NCBI GenBank assembly: GCA_016784705.1
Contig: JADHUD010000101.1
Location: forward strand, 1-8,220
DNA from: Spirochaetia bacterium
GTDB lineage: Bacteria > Spirochaetota > Spirochaetia > JABMQR01
Direction of reading: 5' to 3'
DNA: 8,220 nt
Below, piece by piece: positions 1-6,336 of this stretch (position 1 is the first letter of the stretch; each line of letters begins with the position of its first letter). A program made the translations under genes and the position numbers. Under the pieces are notes generated by a model. It was not told where the DNA came from. It worked only from the letters and a program-made list of their open reading frames with translations, and made no database searches.

Positions 1-225
1 ATAGGAAGAGATATTATGGCTGGCCTTAAAACCATCATAGGGGGCGAGCTGGAAGGATACTCCGATATGCTGAATAAAGCTCGGGCAATAGCAACAAAAC
101 GTATGGTAAAGGAAGCTGAAGCACTGAAAGCTGATGCAGTCATTAATATACGCTATGCAACAAGTAATGTCATGCAGGGCGCTGCAGAAGTTATGGTTTA
201 CGGTACTGCCGTAACGTTTAAGTAA
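1..225 (+). CDS. YbjQ/UPF0145 family protein, 5' end outside the window
   Basis: This is the C-terminal two-thirds of a YbjQ-family (UPF0145, PF01906) protein, a small cytoplasmic family often annotated as putative heavy-metal binding. Its biochemical role is not established. The frame is open to the left edge, and the residues before the first visible ATG (IGRDI, then MAGLKTIIGGELEGY) continue the family pattern of RD followed by a glycine-rich turn. The ATG at 16 is therefore internal, and the true start lies upstream of the window. Other family marks are the helix with K-A-R and E-A at about 80-120, the A-D-A-V segment near 130-145, and the terminal G-T-A-V strand before TAA. Family members are about 105 residues, and 74 are visible here. 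A short dyad (ATGAG, GTA, CTCAT at 226-238) follows the stop but has no T-tract, so no terminator is claimed. Confidence 0.87.
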   Translation: MGRDIMAGLKTIIGGELEGYSDMLNKARAIATKRMVKEAEALKADAVINIRYATSNVMQGAAEVMVYGTAVTFK

Positions 226-390
226 ATGAGGTACTCATAAAAAATCTTATATAGCTGATTTCTAAAATTATATCTTATATGGAAATATACTTTTTTATAT
301 GGTATAATATGTCTAATATCATTGCTGTTGATTATTCACTTTTATTATACATCTGCATGATTTTCTGTTTGTGAAAGAGAGTTGGAAGTG

Positions 391-412
391 AAAGGCAGTC
401 GAATCTGCTTTT
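391..412 (+). terminator. Terminator-like hairpin in front of the transposase remnant
   Basis: AAAGGCAG (391-398) can pair with CTGCTTTT (405-412) around the loop TCGAAT, with one G-T pair, and the T-run is inside the right arm. Insertion sequences often carry such hairpins upstream of the transposase to block read-through from outside, so this may be part of the old element. The stem is short. No IS terminal inverted repeat could be identified in 226-444. An AT-rich stretch there has a TATAAT at 303-308 without a convincing -35 box. Confidence 0.3.
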
Positions 413-444
413 TATAAGCGAGGGTTGGGGCGGAGGTCATCAGG

Positions 445-864
445 ATGTACCAGAAACAGTCAAAGCAGCTTGGGTTTGAAGAGTTTTATATTCCGTTTGG
501 CGGCTATTTACATGATAATAATCGATGGGTTCAGCTTAGTGGTTTGATACCCTGGGATGATTTGGAACATACTTATGCCAAAGCATTCTCTGCAGGGAAG
601 GGAGCTCCCTCCAAACCCTTTAGAATGGCTCTTGGTGCAGTTGTTCTGCAAAAATTACTGGGAGTGAGCGACAGAGAGATTGTGGAACTGATTACTGAGA
701 ATCATTATATGCAGTATTTTATCGGTCTGGAAGCATATCAGGATGCTGCTCCCTTTGCTGCAAGTCTTCTGGTTCAATTCCGTAGAAGGCTTGGTGACGA
801 GGTAGTTAAAGCAGTTTTCAAAATTATACATAAGCGAATGAGGAAACAGTTCGAGACTAATTAA
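445..864 (+). pseudogene. IS5/IS1182-type transposase, N-terminal remnant
   Basis: The 139 residues match the N-terminal part (DUF772/InsH N-terminal type, PF05598) of IS5/IS1182-like DDE transposases. Signature stretches are FEEFYIPFGGYLHDNNRW, the Leu-Ile-Pro-Trp segment, the Gly-Ala-Pro-x-Lys-Pro-x-Arg-Met-Ala-Leu-Gly block, YMQYFIGLE, and the F-x-x-S-L-L-V-x-F-R-R-R-L-G block. Full-length relatives are roughly 450-500 residues. Here the frame stops soon after the F-R-R-R-L-G block, so the whole DDE catalytic domain is missing and the protein cannot transpose DNA. The start is supported by a GGAGG at 432-436, 8 nt before ATG. The stop is only 3 nt before the next start, so the rest of the element was removed and the remnant joined directly to the radical SAM gene. 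Loss by deletion is inferred. Confidence 0.85.
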
Positions 865-867
865 TAT

Positions 868-1833
868 ATGAATACCTATACGCATCTCTATAAAAAATGC
901 AGATTGTGCCCACGGTTCTGTGAAGTTGACAGAACAGCCGGCGAAAGGGGCTATTGCGGGCAGAGCTCAGATATGCGGGCTGCTTTTGCCGGTATCCACC
1001 GGGGTGAAGAACCACCGGTCAGTATGGTGGCAGCTCCGTTTACAGGATCAGGCACCATTTTTTTTACCGGATGTACTTTGCGCTGCAGCTATTGTCAGAA
1101 CCGGCAAATCAGTCAAAAGAATATTGGAGAAGTTATTTCTATTCATGATTTCATAGAGATATGTTTTGCTCTTGAGCAGAAAGGGGCGGCAAATATCAAC
1201 CTGGTATCCGGTACACAGTTTATTCCATCTATACGGGAGGGAATTGAGACAGCCAGGGCTCGGGGGCTGACTATCCCAGTGGTCTGGAATACCTCTTCAT
1301 TCGAGTCTGGTGAAGGCCTGCAGGCACTGCTGCCGGTAGTTGACGTGTTTCTTGCCGATATCAAGACACTCTCTTCTGCGCACAGCAGAGAGTTCTGCGG
1401 TTCAGGGTCTTATCCGGAAGAGTCGGTAAAAGCTGTAAAAATTATGGTAAAAGAAAAGCGTCTGAAATTCGGGAGAAGTAATTCTCTAGTAAGCGGAACA
1501 ATCATACGGCACCTGGTGATACCCGGCGAGATGGAATCAACAGAAAAAGTTCTCCAATGGCTCGGTTCAGGAATTTTTCCTTTAGCGGGTGTGCTGCTCT
1601 CAATTCTCGTTCAGTTTGTAGGTTCTGATGATGCTCAAAGAATTACAGAATCTGAATATGAAGAAATTTTGTCAATGCTGGACAAATACGGTATTGAAGA
1701 TGGATATATTCAGGAGCTTGATGATACTGATTACACGGACTGGATGCCTGATTTTACGCATGCAAATCCATTTCCTGCCTCTTTTTCAGATCCGGTATGG
1801 CATTTCAAGACTGGTTTTATCAGCTGTAACTGA
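868..1833 (+). CDS. PflX-like radical SAM protein (COG1313)
   Basis: A 321-residue radical SAM protein related to pyruvate formate-lyase activating enzymes and closest to the PflX group (COG1313), whose substrate is unknown. The SAM-binding [4Fe-4S] motif C-x3-C-x2-C is C69, C73, C76 (GCTLRCSYCQN). An N-terminal cysteine cluster C11-x2-C14-x3-C18 plus C30 (C-R-L-C-P-R-F-C, then G-Y-C-G) is typical of the group and may hold a second metal site. Further group marks are G-T-I-F-F-T-G before the cluster, N-I-N-L-V near 113-117 and I-R-H-L-V-I-P-G after residue 210. No good Shine-Dalgarno sequence precedes ATG 868; the nearest AGGA is more than 20 nt away. Translation may rely on ribosomes ending on the transposase remnant 3 nt upstream. 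Later ATGs would remove the cysteine cluster, so this start is kept. The gene converges on pyrH with a 4-nt gap. Confidence 0.86.
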   Translation: MNTYTHLYKKCRLCPRFCEVDRTAGERGYCGQSSDMRAAFAGIHRGEEPPVSMVAAPFTGSGTIFFTGCTLRCSYCQNRQISQKNIGEVISIHDFIEICFALEQKGAANINLVSGTQFIPSIREGIETARARGLTIPVVWNTSSFESGEGLQALLPVVDVFLADIKTLSSAHSREFCGSGSYPEESVKAVKIMVKEKRLKFGRSNSLVSGTIIRHLVIPGEMESTEKVLQWLGSGIFPLAGVLLSILVQFVGSDDAQRITESEYEEILSMLDKYGIEDGYIQELDDTDYTDWMPDFTHANPFPASFSDPVWHFKTGFISCN

Positions 1834-1837
1834 AGGT

Positions 1838-2536
1838 CTATAGCTCGGGACCAATGGTTGTTCCTTCAAAAGTTCCGGCAATAAGAATTTCTCTGAAGTT
1901 TTTAAGATTTCGCCCCTCGGCGGTTATTACCTGAAGACCTAATTCAGAAGCCTTTTTAGCAGCTATCGGATCAAAAGGAACATTCGATCCGGGAACCCAG
2001 ACATCGCCCACCATTGCCCTGAATCCATTCCAACCAATATGATCGAGAGGCTGTGCGGCAGGGTCAAGTTTAGGATCAGCTGTATAGACTTTTTTTATAT
2101 TTGAAAGATTAACCACCCGATCAGCCCCGAATCTCTCTGCAAGGATAACTGCATCATTATCTGAAGAGAAACCAGGTTTCCAGCCTGCAGCTATGAGCAC
2201 TTTTCCTGAAAAGGTTATGTCTGAAGTGGGATCTGTTACAAGGGGATCAAAACAAGTGTCGTGAAATACTGCTTTTATCAGCTGTCCGTTAAGATGTGTC
2301 GCGGCTACTCCAATCCAATCAAGATCATCAGATTTCGGGTTCTCTATAATTTCTCTGCATGCTTTCTGATAATTTCTTGCCGGTGCTCCGCCTCCGGTTA
2401 CAATAATTAATTTTCTGGTAGTCTCTTCCTGCAGAAACTCTATTACTATTTTCCTGAATTGTTTTATAAATTCATGATCGACACTATCCGGAGATATGAT
2501 TGACCCGCCTAAAGATACCACTGTCAGATTAGCCAT
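1838..2536 (-). CDS. pyrH: UMP kinase, archaeal/spirochete type
   Basis: A 232-residue amino-acid kinase family protein (PF00696) matching the PyrH subgroup of archaea and spirochetes. It phosphorylates UMP to UDP with ATP in the cytoplasm, for pyrimidine nucleotide synthesis. Visible motifs are L-G-G-S at 9-12, V-T-G-G-G-A at 46-51 (phosphate binding), A-A-G-W-K-P-G-F-S-S-D-N-D-A at 116-129 (UMP region), N-L-S-N-I-K-K-V-Y-T-A-D-P-K at 143-156 and P-F-D-P-I-A-A-K at 187-194. The frame extends upstream to an ATG at 2626, but those 30 residues are unlike the family. The start at 2536 has a strong GAGGAG (2544-2549) 7 nt away and gives the normal length. A possible promoter (TTGCAC at 2641-2646, CATATA at 2617-2622, 18-nt spacer) would leave a leader of about 75-85 nt. 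The family-level call is strong; the exact promoter is not. Confidence 0.9.
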   Translation of the reverse strand: MANLTVVSLGGSIISPDSVDHEFIKQFRKIVIEFLQEETTRKLIIVTGGGAPARNYQKACREIIENPKSDDLDWIGVAATHLNGQLIKAVFHDTCFDPLVTDPTSDITFSGKVLIAAGWKPGFSSDNDAVILAERFGADRVVNLSNIKKVYTADPKLDPAAQPLDHIGWNGFRAMVGDVWVPGSNVPFDPIAAKKASELGLQVITAEGRNLKNFREILIAGTFEGTTIGPEL

Positions 2537-2543
2537 AAAAAAA

Positions 2544-2549
2544 CTCCTC
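2544..2549 (-). promoter_or_regulatory. Ribosome binding site that fixes the pyrH start
   Basis: GAGGAG on the minus strand, 7 nt before the ATG at 2536. It supports this internal start over the upstream ATG at 2626, whose nearby purine-rich sequence is not matched by family-like residues. Confidence 0.75.
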
Positions 2550-2666
2550 ACTATTGGTTGTGCCCTGACGACACCTATAAAAAGATTATTTCGAACTTCT
2601 TTATAGAACTCCTTTATATATGACATATCGATAACAGCCAGTGCAAGCTTTAAAATGAATTTTTTA

Positions 2667-2697
2667 AGAAATAATCAGAAAATTTAAATAATTCTGT
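2667..2697 (+). repeat. 31-bp direct repeat, left copy
   Basis: This 31-bp AT-rich sequence begins AGAAATAATCAG and ends AATAATTCTGT. It recurs in the same orientation at 7220-7250 with 29 of 31 positions identical (A/G changes at positions 14 and 20). Similarity continues weakly to the right (GATTATTG versus GATTTTG). An internal imperfect dyad pairs CAG..AATT with AATTCTG; both differences fall in its unpaired positions. This copy lies between pyrH and the copB 3' end. With its partner it flanks the copper/vapBC cassette. Confidence 0.8.
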
Positions 2698-2878
2698 GAT
2701 TATTGGTGTGATGATTGATAAAGCTATACCATACAGTACCTTTCCCGTAATATGTTGAAATCATCGAATGTTTCGATCATTGGATAGAGGGTTCGAAGAT
2801 CCTCGTACACACCTTTTGTGATACGTAGTTAGAGCCGTCCTCCGCCGAATGCCGCCATATTTGCATTCCAACTGCCTA
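2698..2878. other. Gene-free spacer downstream of copB
   Basis: The pyrH-copB interval (2537-2878) holds the pyrH leader, the 31-bp repeat and this stretch. I see a short hairpin (ATCGAA 2763-2768, TTCGAT 2772-2777, 3-nt loop) without a T-tract, so it is not a convincing copB terminator. All frames are broken by stops within about 40 codons and none gave a protein I recognise. A decayed gene is possible but not shown. Confidence 0.5.
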
Positions 2879-4912
2879 TCATGCTCTGGCCTCCTCTAAT
2901 TCTTCTTTTTTAACACGTAATAGTTTGGCATTGATCGCAACAATTACCGTAGACAATGACATGAGTATCGCACCGACTTCGGGGGACAGAACGGTTCCTG
3001 CGTTGTACAAAACGCCGGAAGCCAAAGGTATGGCGATTACGTTGTAACCGGTAGCCCAGATCAGGTTCTGAACCATTTTGCGATAGGTTGCGCGTCCGAA
3101 CAGAATCAGTGCCGTTATGTCGAGAGGATTGGAGTTTACCAGCACAATATCAGCTGAGGCTGCGGCAATATCGGTACCCGATCCCACTGCGATTCCTATC
3201 TGAGCCTGGGCTAAGGCTGGTGAATCGTTTACTCCGTCGCCGGTCATGGCGACATACTCACCCTGCTGCTGCAGCTCCTTTATTTTTTCCTGTTTCTGAT
3301 CGGGCAGTACCTCGGCGAAAAACCCGTCCATTCCGAGCTCCTTAGATACTGCCTCTGCGGTTTCGCGGTTATCACCGGTCAGCATCCAGCACTTTATTCC
3401 CCGCTTCTGCAGGGCTTTGATCGCCTGGTGCGATTCTGGGCGGATAGTGTCCGAGAGGGCAATCGAGCCGGCTACCTTATTGTCGACTAAAACAAACACC
3501 CGGGTAACACCCCCATGACGTGCGGCTCCCGAAGGCTCTTCAATATTCTGTTCTTCGAGGTATCCCGGACTCACAACCGCTATTGCCTTGTTCTCCACAC
3601 TTCCCTGTACACCTTTACCTTTGATTGCTTTGAAATCATCGGCGGTTCCTATTGAAATACCTGCCTCTTTGGCGGCGGCGACAATTCCTTTACCCACCGG
3701 GTGCTCGGATTGTCCTTCCAGTGCAGCGGCGAAGTTGAGAATAGTGTTTTTATCGTAACTCTTGTCATGTACATCCACGCTGCTGACCTTGAAGGTGCCA
3801 TTTGTCAAAGTTCCGGTTTTATCGAAGACAACTGTGGAGATTTTCCTTGCATTCTCAAAGGCCGTACGGTTGCGGATCAACAGTCCGTTCTGGGCCGATT
3901 TGGCAGTTGACTGAGCGACTACCAGGGGAATCGCCAATCCGAGGGCGTGGGGGCAGGTGATAATCATGACTGTCGCCATTCTGGCAATGGAAAACTGCAG
4001 CCCCTGTCCGGCGATTAACCACGCAGCCAATGTTACTGCCCCGACGGTAAGCGCCACAATGGTGAGCCACTTAGCCGCCCGGTCGGAGAGCGCCTGGGTT
4101 TTTGATTTCGCGGACTGAGCTTCTCGGACCAGGGTGATTACTTTTGACAGGTAAGAATCCTCACCGGCTCCCTCAACCTTCAGCTCTATTGAACCGTCAC
4201 CATTAATCGAACCTCCGATCAGCTGGTCACCTTCGGCCTTGCCCACCGGTTTTGATTCCCCGGTAAGCATAGACTCATCGATGTAACTTCTGCCTCTTAC
4301 TACCTTACCGTCGGAGGGTATTTTCTCACCCGGCTTAATAACCAGAATATCACCTTTTTGTATTTCAGTTAGCGGAATGTCTTCGGTTTCACCACTCTTT
4401 TTACGATGGGCTTCACTGGGCATAAGTTGGGCTAATTTTTCCAGTGCTGATGATGCGCTGACGATAGAGGTCATTTCAATCCAGTGTCCGGCCAGCATGA
4501 TGGCGATCAGGGTTGCCAGTTCCCAGTAGAAGGGGGTCCCCTGCAGCCCAAAGGTCACCGCTGCGCTGTATGCATAGGCTACGGTAATGGCCAACCCGAT
4601 CAGGGTCATCATCCCCGGTGCTTTTGATTTAAGTTCATCGACCAGCCCCTTCAAAAATGGCCAGCCGCCATATATAAAGATGACAGTCGCAATGACAAAT
4701 ACCAGAATGCCGTCACCGGTGAACTGGAAACTGTACCCCAGAAACCGTTGAATCAGCTCCGAGAGTGCCAGTACAGGAATGCTCAGCACTAGGGTGATGT
4801 AAAAGCGCTTTCTGAAGTCGCGAATCATCATCCGGTGGTGCTGAGTATGGGTATAGTTCTCGTGGTTTTCATGCTGTTTGTGATCTTCATTATGAGAATG
4901 TTTGGTGTTCAT
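2879..4912 (-). CDS. copB: Copper-translocating P-type ATPase, CopB (P1B-3) type
   Basis: A 677-residue inner-membrane heavy-metal ATPase that uses ATP to export copper from the cytoplasm. The metal-site motif in the sixth membrane segment is C320-P-H, typical of the CopB/P1B-3 group rather than C-P-C of CopA. The companion segment-7 and segment-8 motifs are present (N616, Y623-N624, P629; M651-S-x-S-T655, N661). Other marks are the actuator TGES at 217-220, phosphorylation site DKTGT at 364-368, the H404-P pair of the ATP domain, TGDN at 512-515 and GDGVND at 558-563. The first 27 residues contain eight His and replace the Cys-x-x-Cys metal domain, as usual for CopB. Membrane segments lie near 37-57, 68-86, 101-121, 131-150, 282-301, 310-333, 612-633 and 645-665. 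The start has a GGGGGA-rich ribosome site just upstream. Nothing appears broken. Ag(I) or Cu(II) versus Cu(I) preference cannot be read from sequence. Confidence 0.94.
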   Translation of the reverse strand: MNTKHSHNEDHKQHENHENYTHTQHHRMMIRDFRKRFYITLVLSIPVLALSELIQRFLGYSFQFTGDGILVFVIATVIFIYGGWPFLKGLVDELKSKAPGMMTLIGLAITVAYAYSAAVTFGLQGTPFYWELATLIAIMLAGHWIEMTSIVSASSALEKLAQLMPSEAHRKKSGETEDIPLTEIQKGDILVIKPGEKIPSDGKVVRGRSYIDESMLTGESKPVGKAEGDQLIGGSINGDGSIELKVEGAGEDSYLSKVITLVREAQSAKSKTQALSDRAAKWLTIVALTVGAVTLAAWLIAGQGLQFSIARMATVMIITCPHALGLAIPLVVAQSTAKSAQNGLLIRNRTAFENARKISTVVFDKTGTLTNGTFKVSSVDVHDKSYDKNTILNFAAALEGQSEHPVGKGIVAAAKEAGISIGTADDFKAIKGKGVQGSVENKAIAVVSPGYLEEQNIEEPSGAARHGGVTRVFVLVDNKVAGSIALSDTIRPESHQAIKALQKRGIKCWMLTGDNRETAEAVSKELGMDGFFAEVLPDQKQEKIKELQQQGEYVAMTGDGVNDSPALAQAQIGIAVGSGTDIAAASADIVLVNSNPLDITALILFGRATYRKMVQNLIWATGYNVIAIPLASGVLYNAGTVLSPEVGAILMSLSTVIVAINAKLLRVKKEELEEARA

Positions 4913-4936
4913 ACTTCCCCCTTGTAATTCATCTGG

Positions 4937-4993
4937 TTATTCGATTGCTGTCTCAAAATCTCTGTTTACTTTTGTGCATATATAATATTTCAT
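4937..4993 (-). pseudogene. 18-codon frame resembling the start of a DUF302 gene, upstream of copB
   Basis: This short frame encodes MKYYICTKVNRDFETAIE and then TAA. It closely resembles the first residues of DUF302 proteins (PF03625), which commonly begin M-K-Y-Y-I-x-K and continue to A-I-E-K-V-T-E-A-L-K. An AGGA at 5002-5005, 8 nt before the ATG, gives it a good ribosome site. No DUF302 sequence follows the stop; instead the copB ribosome site and start come 24 nt later. The likeliest reading is a DUF302 gene once heading the copB operon, lost by deletion except for its start. The surviving frame could still act as a translated leader coupled to copB. The family assignment is from memory on 18 residues only. 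Confidence 0.5.
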
Positions 4994-5011
4994 AGTATTC
5001 GTCCTGACCGG

Positions 5012-5025
5012 TGCCGCCGTCGGCA
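5012..5025. other. Short GC-rich hairpin in the copB leader
   Basis: TGCCG (5012-5016) pairs with CGGCA (5021-5025) around a 4-nt loop, with a run of seven T at 5031-5037 on the plus strand. In the copB direction the run is A-rich and precedes the stem, so it is not a terminator for that transcript. It sits just upstream of the ribosome site of the 18-codon frame. No plus-strand gene ends here. Confidence 0.35.
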
Positions 5026-5116
5026 TAGAGTTTTTTTGAAATTCCGAGTGATGAGGGCTCCTTGCTGATGTGAATCCTCTGTGAAATTTTCTCTGATAAT
5101 TGACAAAATAAAAGAC

Positions 5117-5147
5117 ATGCAATACAAACTTCCTACAGGATAGCTTG
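5117..5147 (-). promoter_or_regulatory. 31-bp stem-loop element, copB leader copy
   Basis: On the minus strand this 31-bp sequence is identical at 29 positions to 6337-6367 on the plus strand. It folds as an outer stem CAAGCT/AGTTTG, a bulged A, an inner stem TCC/GGA and tetraloop TGTA, followed by the conserved tail TATTGCAT. Relative to the other copy, one change is in the loop and the other turns an A-T pair into G-T, so pairing is kept. It lies about 23-53 nt downstream of the predicted copB transcription start. It could act as RNA structure or as a DNA operator. Confidence 0.7.
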
Positions 5148-5177
5148 TTAATTTTTCTCACTGCATCCCATCCCCCA

Positions 5178-5206
5178 AATATACGGATCTTATAAGTGGA
5201 AGTCAA
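5178..5206 (-). promoter_or_regulatory. Predicted sigma-70 promoter of the copB operon
   Basis: On the minus strand, TTGACT (5201-5206) and TATATT (5178-5183) are separated by exactly 17 nt. Transcription would begin near 5170, giving a leader of about 175 nt before the 18-codon frame and about 255 nt before copB. A dyad GAAGTC/GACTTC (arms 5199-5204 and 5215-5220) overlaps the -35 box and could be a regulator site. No metal-regulator box that I know (CopY, CueR) is recognisable. Confidence 0.65.
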
Positions 5207-5212
5207 ATTCAA

Positions 5213-5402
5213 GGGACTTCAGTAATAGGTGCATTTCCATAACGGGTTGTAAATATCGGGGCTAAGTGTATGTCTATGGGTACGACGGCCTGTTCAGAAG
5301 GGTTTGGGGAGAGACGCAAGGGCTGCATTGAGTAGTGGTGCTCGATAAAATGGGTTGTATGACACCATTTTTGTCTTAAACGGTATAAAACCACTAAAAC
5401 AG
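5213..5402. other. Gene-free spacer downstream of vapC
   Basis: Between the vapC stop and the copB promoter I find no gene, RNA or strong terminator. One minus-strand frame stays open through the stretch and ends at 5209, with the plausible-looking tail EQAVVPIDIHLAPIFTTRYG. It mostly runs through vapC out of frame and matches nothing I recognise. A decayed gene end is possible. Confidence 0.4.
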
Positions 5403-5828
5403 TTAAAACGGCTTTTCCCACCACAGGCCATTGAATCTGCTGAAGTCGGCATCCAGGGTATACAATTTTGCTCTGCTCTGCATGGCAATAGCAGCCAGAT
5501 GAATATCGGAAGTAAGATTCCCTGCCGTCCCCGATTCCAAAACCAGTTCTTTCATCAGAAACCAGTGATGGTGCTCCGGATTGGGGATACGGACCAGAGG
5601 ATGCGTCAGCCATTGATCGATAATTTCTATCGTCTGATCTTCGGTCAGTGGGTGAGAAAACACCTTCCTGCTGGTCATTATCCGTAAAAATCCTAGCAGG
5701 ACAACCCAAGGTATTCCTATGCTTTCGGTTCCGTTCAGCTGCTTTTCCAGCCAGGCTTTGGCTGCCGTGTGGTGATATGAGTCTTCATCAACCGCATAAA
5801 TAAGTACATTCAAATCAACCACGATCAT
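5403..5828 (-). CDS. vapC: VapC-type PIN-domain toxin
   Basis: A 141-residue PIN-domain protein of the VapC type, expected to be an Mg2+-dependent endoribonuclease that cleaves RNA (often tRNA or rRNA) when not held by VapB. The N-terminal D-x-N-V-L-I-Y strand carries D5. The third acidic position is D108 (S-D-I-H-L-A-A-I-A) and the fourth is D126, with D128 nearby (T-L-D-A-D-F-S-R-F). The end F-N-G-L-W-W-E-K-P matches the subgroup with R-F-x-G-L-x-W-x-x-P. The usual second acidic residue, just before G-F-L-R (46-49), is replaced by hydrophobic residues (P-W-V-V-L-L-G-F-L-R). I recall this from some relatives, so it may be a subgroup trait rather than damage. The start overlaps the vapB stop by 4 nt (ATGA), the classic coupled arrangement. 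Length is normal. Target RNA is unknown. Confidence 0.86.
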   Translation of the reverse strand: MIVVDLNVLIYAVDEDSYHHTAAKAWLEKQLNGTESIGIPWVVLLGFLRIMTSRKVFSHPLTEDQTIEIIDQWLTHPLVRIPNPEHHHWFLMKELVLESGTAGNLTSDIHLAAIAMQSRAKLYTLDADFSRFNGLWWEKPF

Positions 5829-6094
5829 TTTCTCAGCTCCAGCTTACGTGCTATTTCGGCAGCTTCCAGATGACTGGCTGTTTCCAGAGCCTTGATCAGG
5901 TCATATTCGCTGCGGGGTATTCCCATGGCATGCGTTTTTTGGACAAATGCCGATGCCTGATCACCCTGCAAAAGCTCCCGAATACCCGAAGCAATAGCCA
6001 GATTGACAGCAGTTTTCAGTGCGATCTGTTTTGCATGTGCTATTTCACGTATCTCTTCATAGAGGGAATCTTCAATGGTTATAGTTGTTCTCAT
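5825..6094 (-). CDS. vapB: VapB-type antitoxin, ribbon-helix-helix
   Basis: An 89-residue antitoxin that should bind VapC through its C-terminal half and bind its own promoter through an N-terminal ribbon-helix-helix. The opening M-R-T-T-I-T-I-E-D-S-L-Y-E-E-I is the typical beta strand and first helix of VapB proteins of the PF09957 type, and K-T-A-V-N-L-A-I-A-S-G-I-R-E-L follows as the second helix. The frame continues upstream to 6151, but those 19 residues are hydrophobic and unlike the family. No Shine-Dalgarno sequence precedes ATG 6094. The predicted -10 box ends 6 nt before this ATG, so the mRNA may begin at or next to the start codon (leaderless). Autoregulation by the VapBC complex is expected from the family. 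The dyad at 6100-6125 is a likely operator. Confidence 0.77.
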   Translation of the reverse strand: MRTTITIEDSLYEEIREIAHAKQIALKTAVNLAIASGIRELLQGDQASAFVQKTHAMGIPRSEYDLIKALETASHLEAAEIARKLELRK

Positions 6095-6099
6095 ATAAA

Positions 6100-6129
6100 C
6101 ATCATAAGCATTTAATGAAGTGATGACAA
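6100..6129 (-). promoter_or_regulatory. vapBC promoter with embedded operator-like dyad
   Basis: On the minus strand, TTGTCA (6124-6129) and TATGAT (6101-6106) are 17 nt apart. The expected start is about 7 nt past the -10 box, which falls on the A of the vapB ATG (6094). A nested dyad covers the spacer: CATT, one base, AATG in the centre, with CATCA and TGATG outside (6100-6125). The position suits repression by a VapB ribbon-helix-helix dimer. Confidence 0.65.
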
Positions 6130-6164
6130 TAATATATATATTTAGCATCAAAGCATAAAAGAGA

Positions 6165-6232
6165 CTGCAGCACCTGGTACGTTTTCCACATCTAGTGGTT
6201 TGCAGCTCTTCCGAAAGAGATTCTTTTTATTT
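6165..6232 (+). other. Plus-strand stem-loops ending in a weak terminator-like site
   Basis: CTGCA..ACC (6165-6174) can pair with GGTTTGCAG (6197-6205), enclosing CCAC/GTGG (6186-6189, 6195-6198). Next comes CTCTT/AAGAG (6206-6210, 6215-6219) with loop CCGA and a T-rich tail (6221-6232). No plus-strand gene ends here, so this could be a small RNA or a terminator left from lost sequence. The stems are short and the upstream promoter is unclear. Confidence 0.28.
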
Positions 6233-6259
6233 GCCTCCTTGCAACCCTATCCACAACTA

Positions 6260-6292
6260 TTGATTGAATCTCGAATTATATATACTTATCCT
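6260..6292 (+). promoter_or_regulatory. Possible promoter region of the Met/Asp protein gene
   Basis: Two overlapping candidates are visible: TTGATT (6260-6265) with TATACT (6281-6286) at 15 nt, and TTGAAT (6264-6269) with TATCCT (6287-6292) at 17 nt. Neither is ideal. Either would give a leader of about 80-95 nt that includes the stem-loop element at 6337-6367. Confidence 0.35.
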
Positions 6293-6336
6293 CATTAAAT
6301 TTATACCTTTGTAGTATATCTTGAAGCAGACTACAG

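Noticed and set aside
2537..2626. 30-residue N-terminal extension of the UMP kinase
   Set aside because: Unlike the family; the start at 2536 has GAGGAG at 7 nt and gives the normal length.
2787..2804. tRNA-like T-arm (GAGG, GTTCGAAGAT, CCTC)
   Set aside because: No matching acceptor, D-arm or anticodon arm around it on either strand.
5089..5101. Possible third copy of the 2667/7220 repeat in the copB leader (minus strand)
   Set aside because: Only about 13 nt match (12/13) and similarity ends there; expected by chance in AT-rich DNA.
4994..5212. Longer 91-residue reading frame ending at 4937
   Set aside because: Residues before the internal Met at 4993 look random, and the region holds the promoter leader and stem-loop. 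Only the last 18 codons have a ribosome site and family-like sequence.
5209..5709. 166-codon minus-strand frame overlapping vapC
   Set aside because: It reads vapC out of frame and has no ribosome site or recognisable domain; only its last 60 or so codons lie outside vapC.
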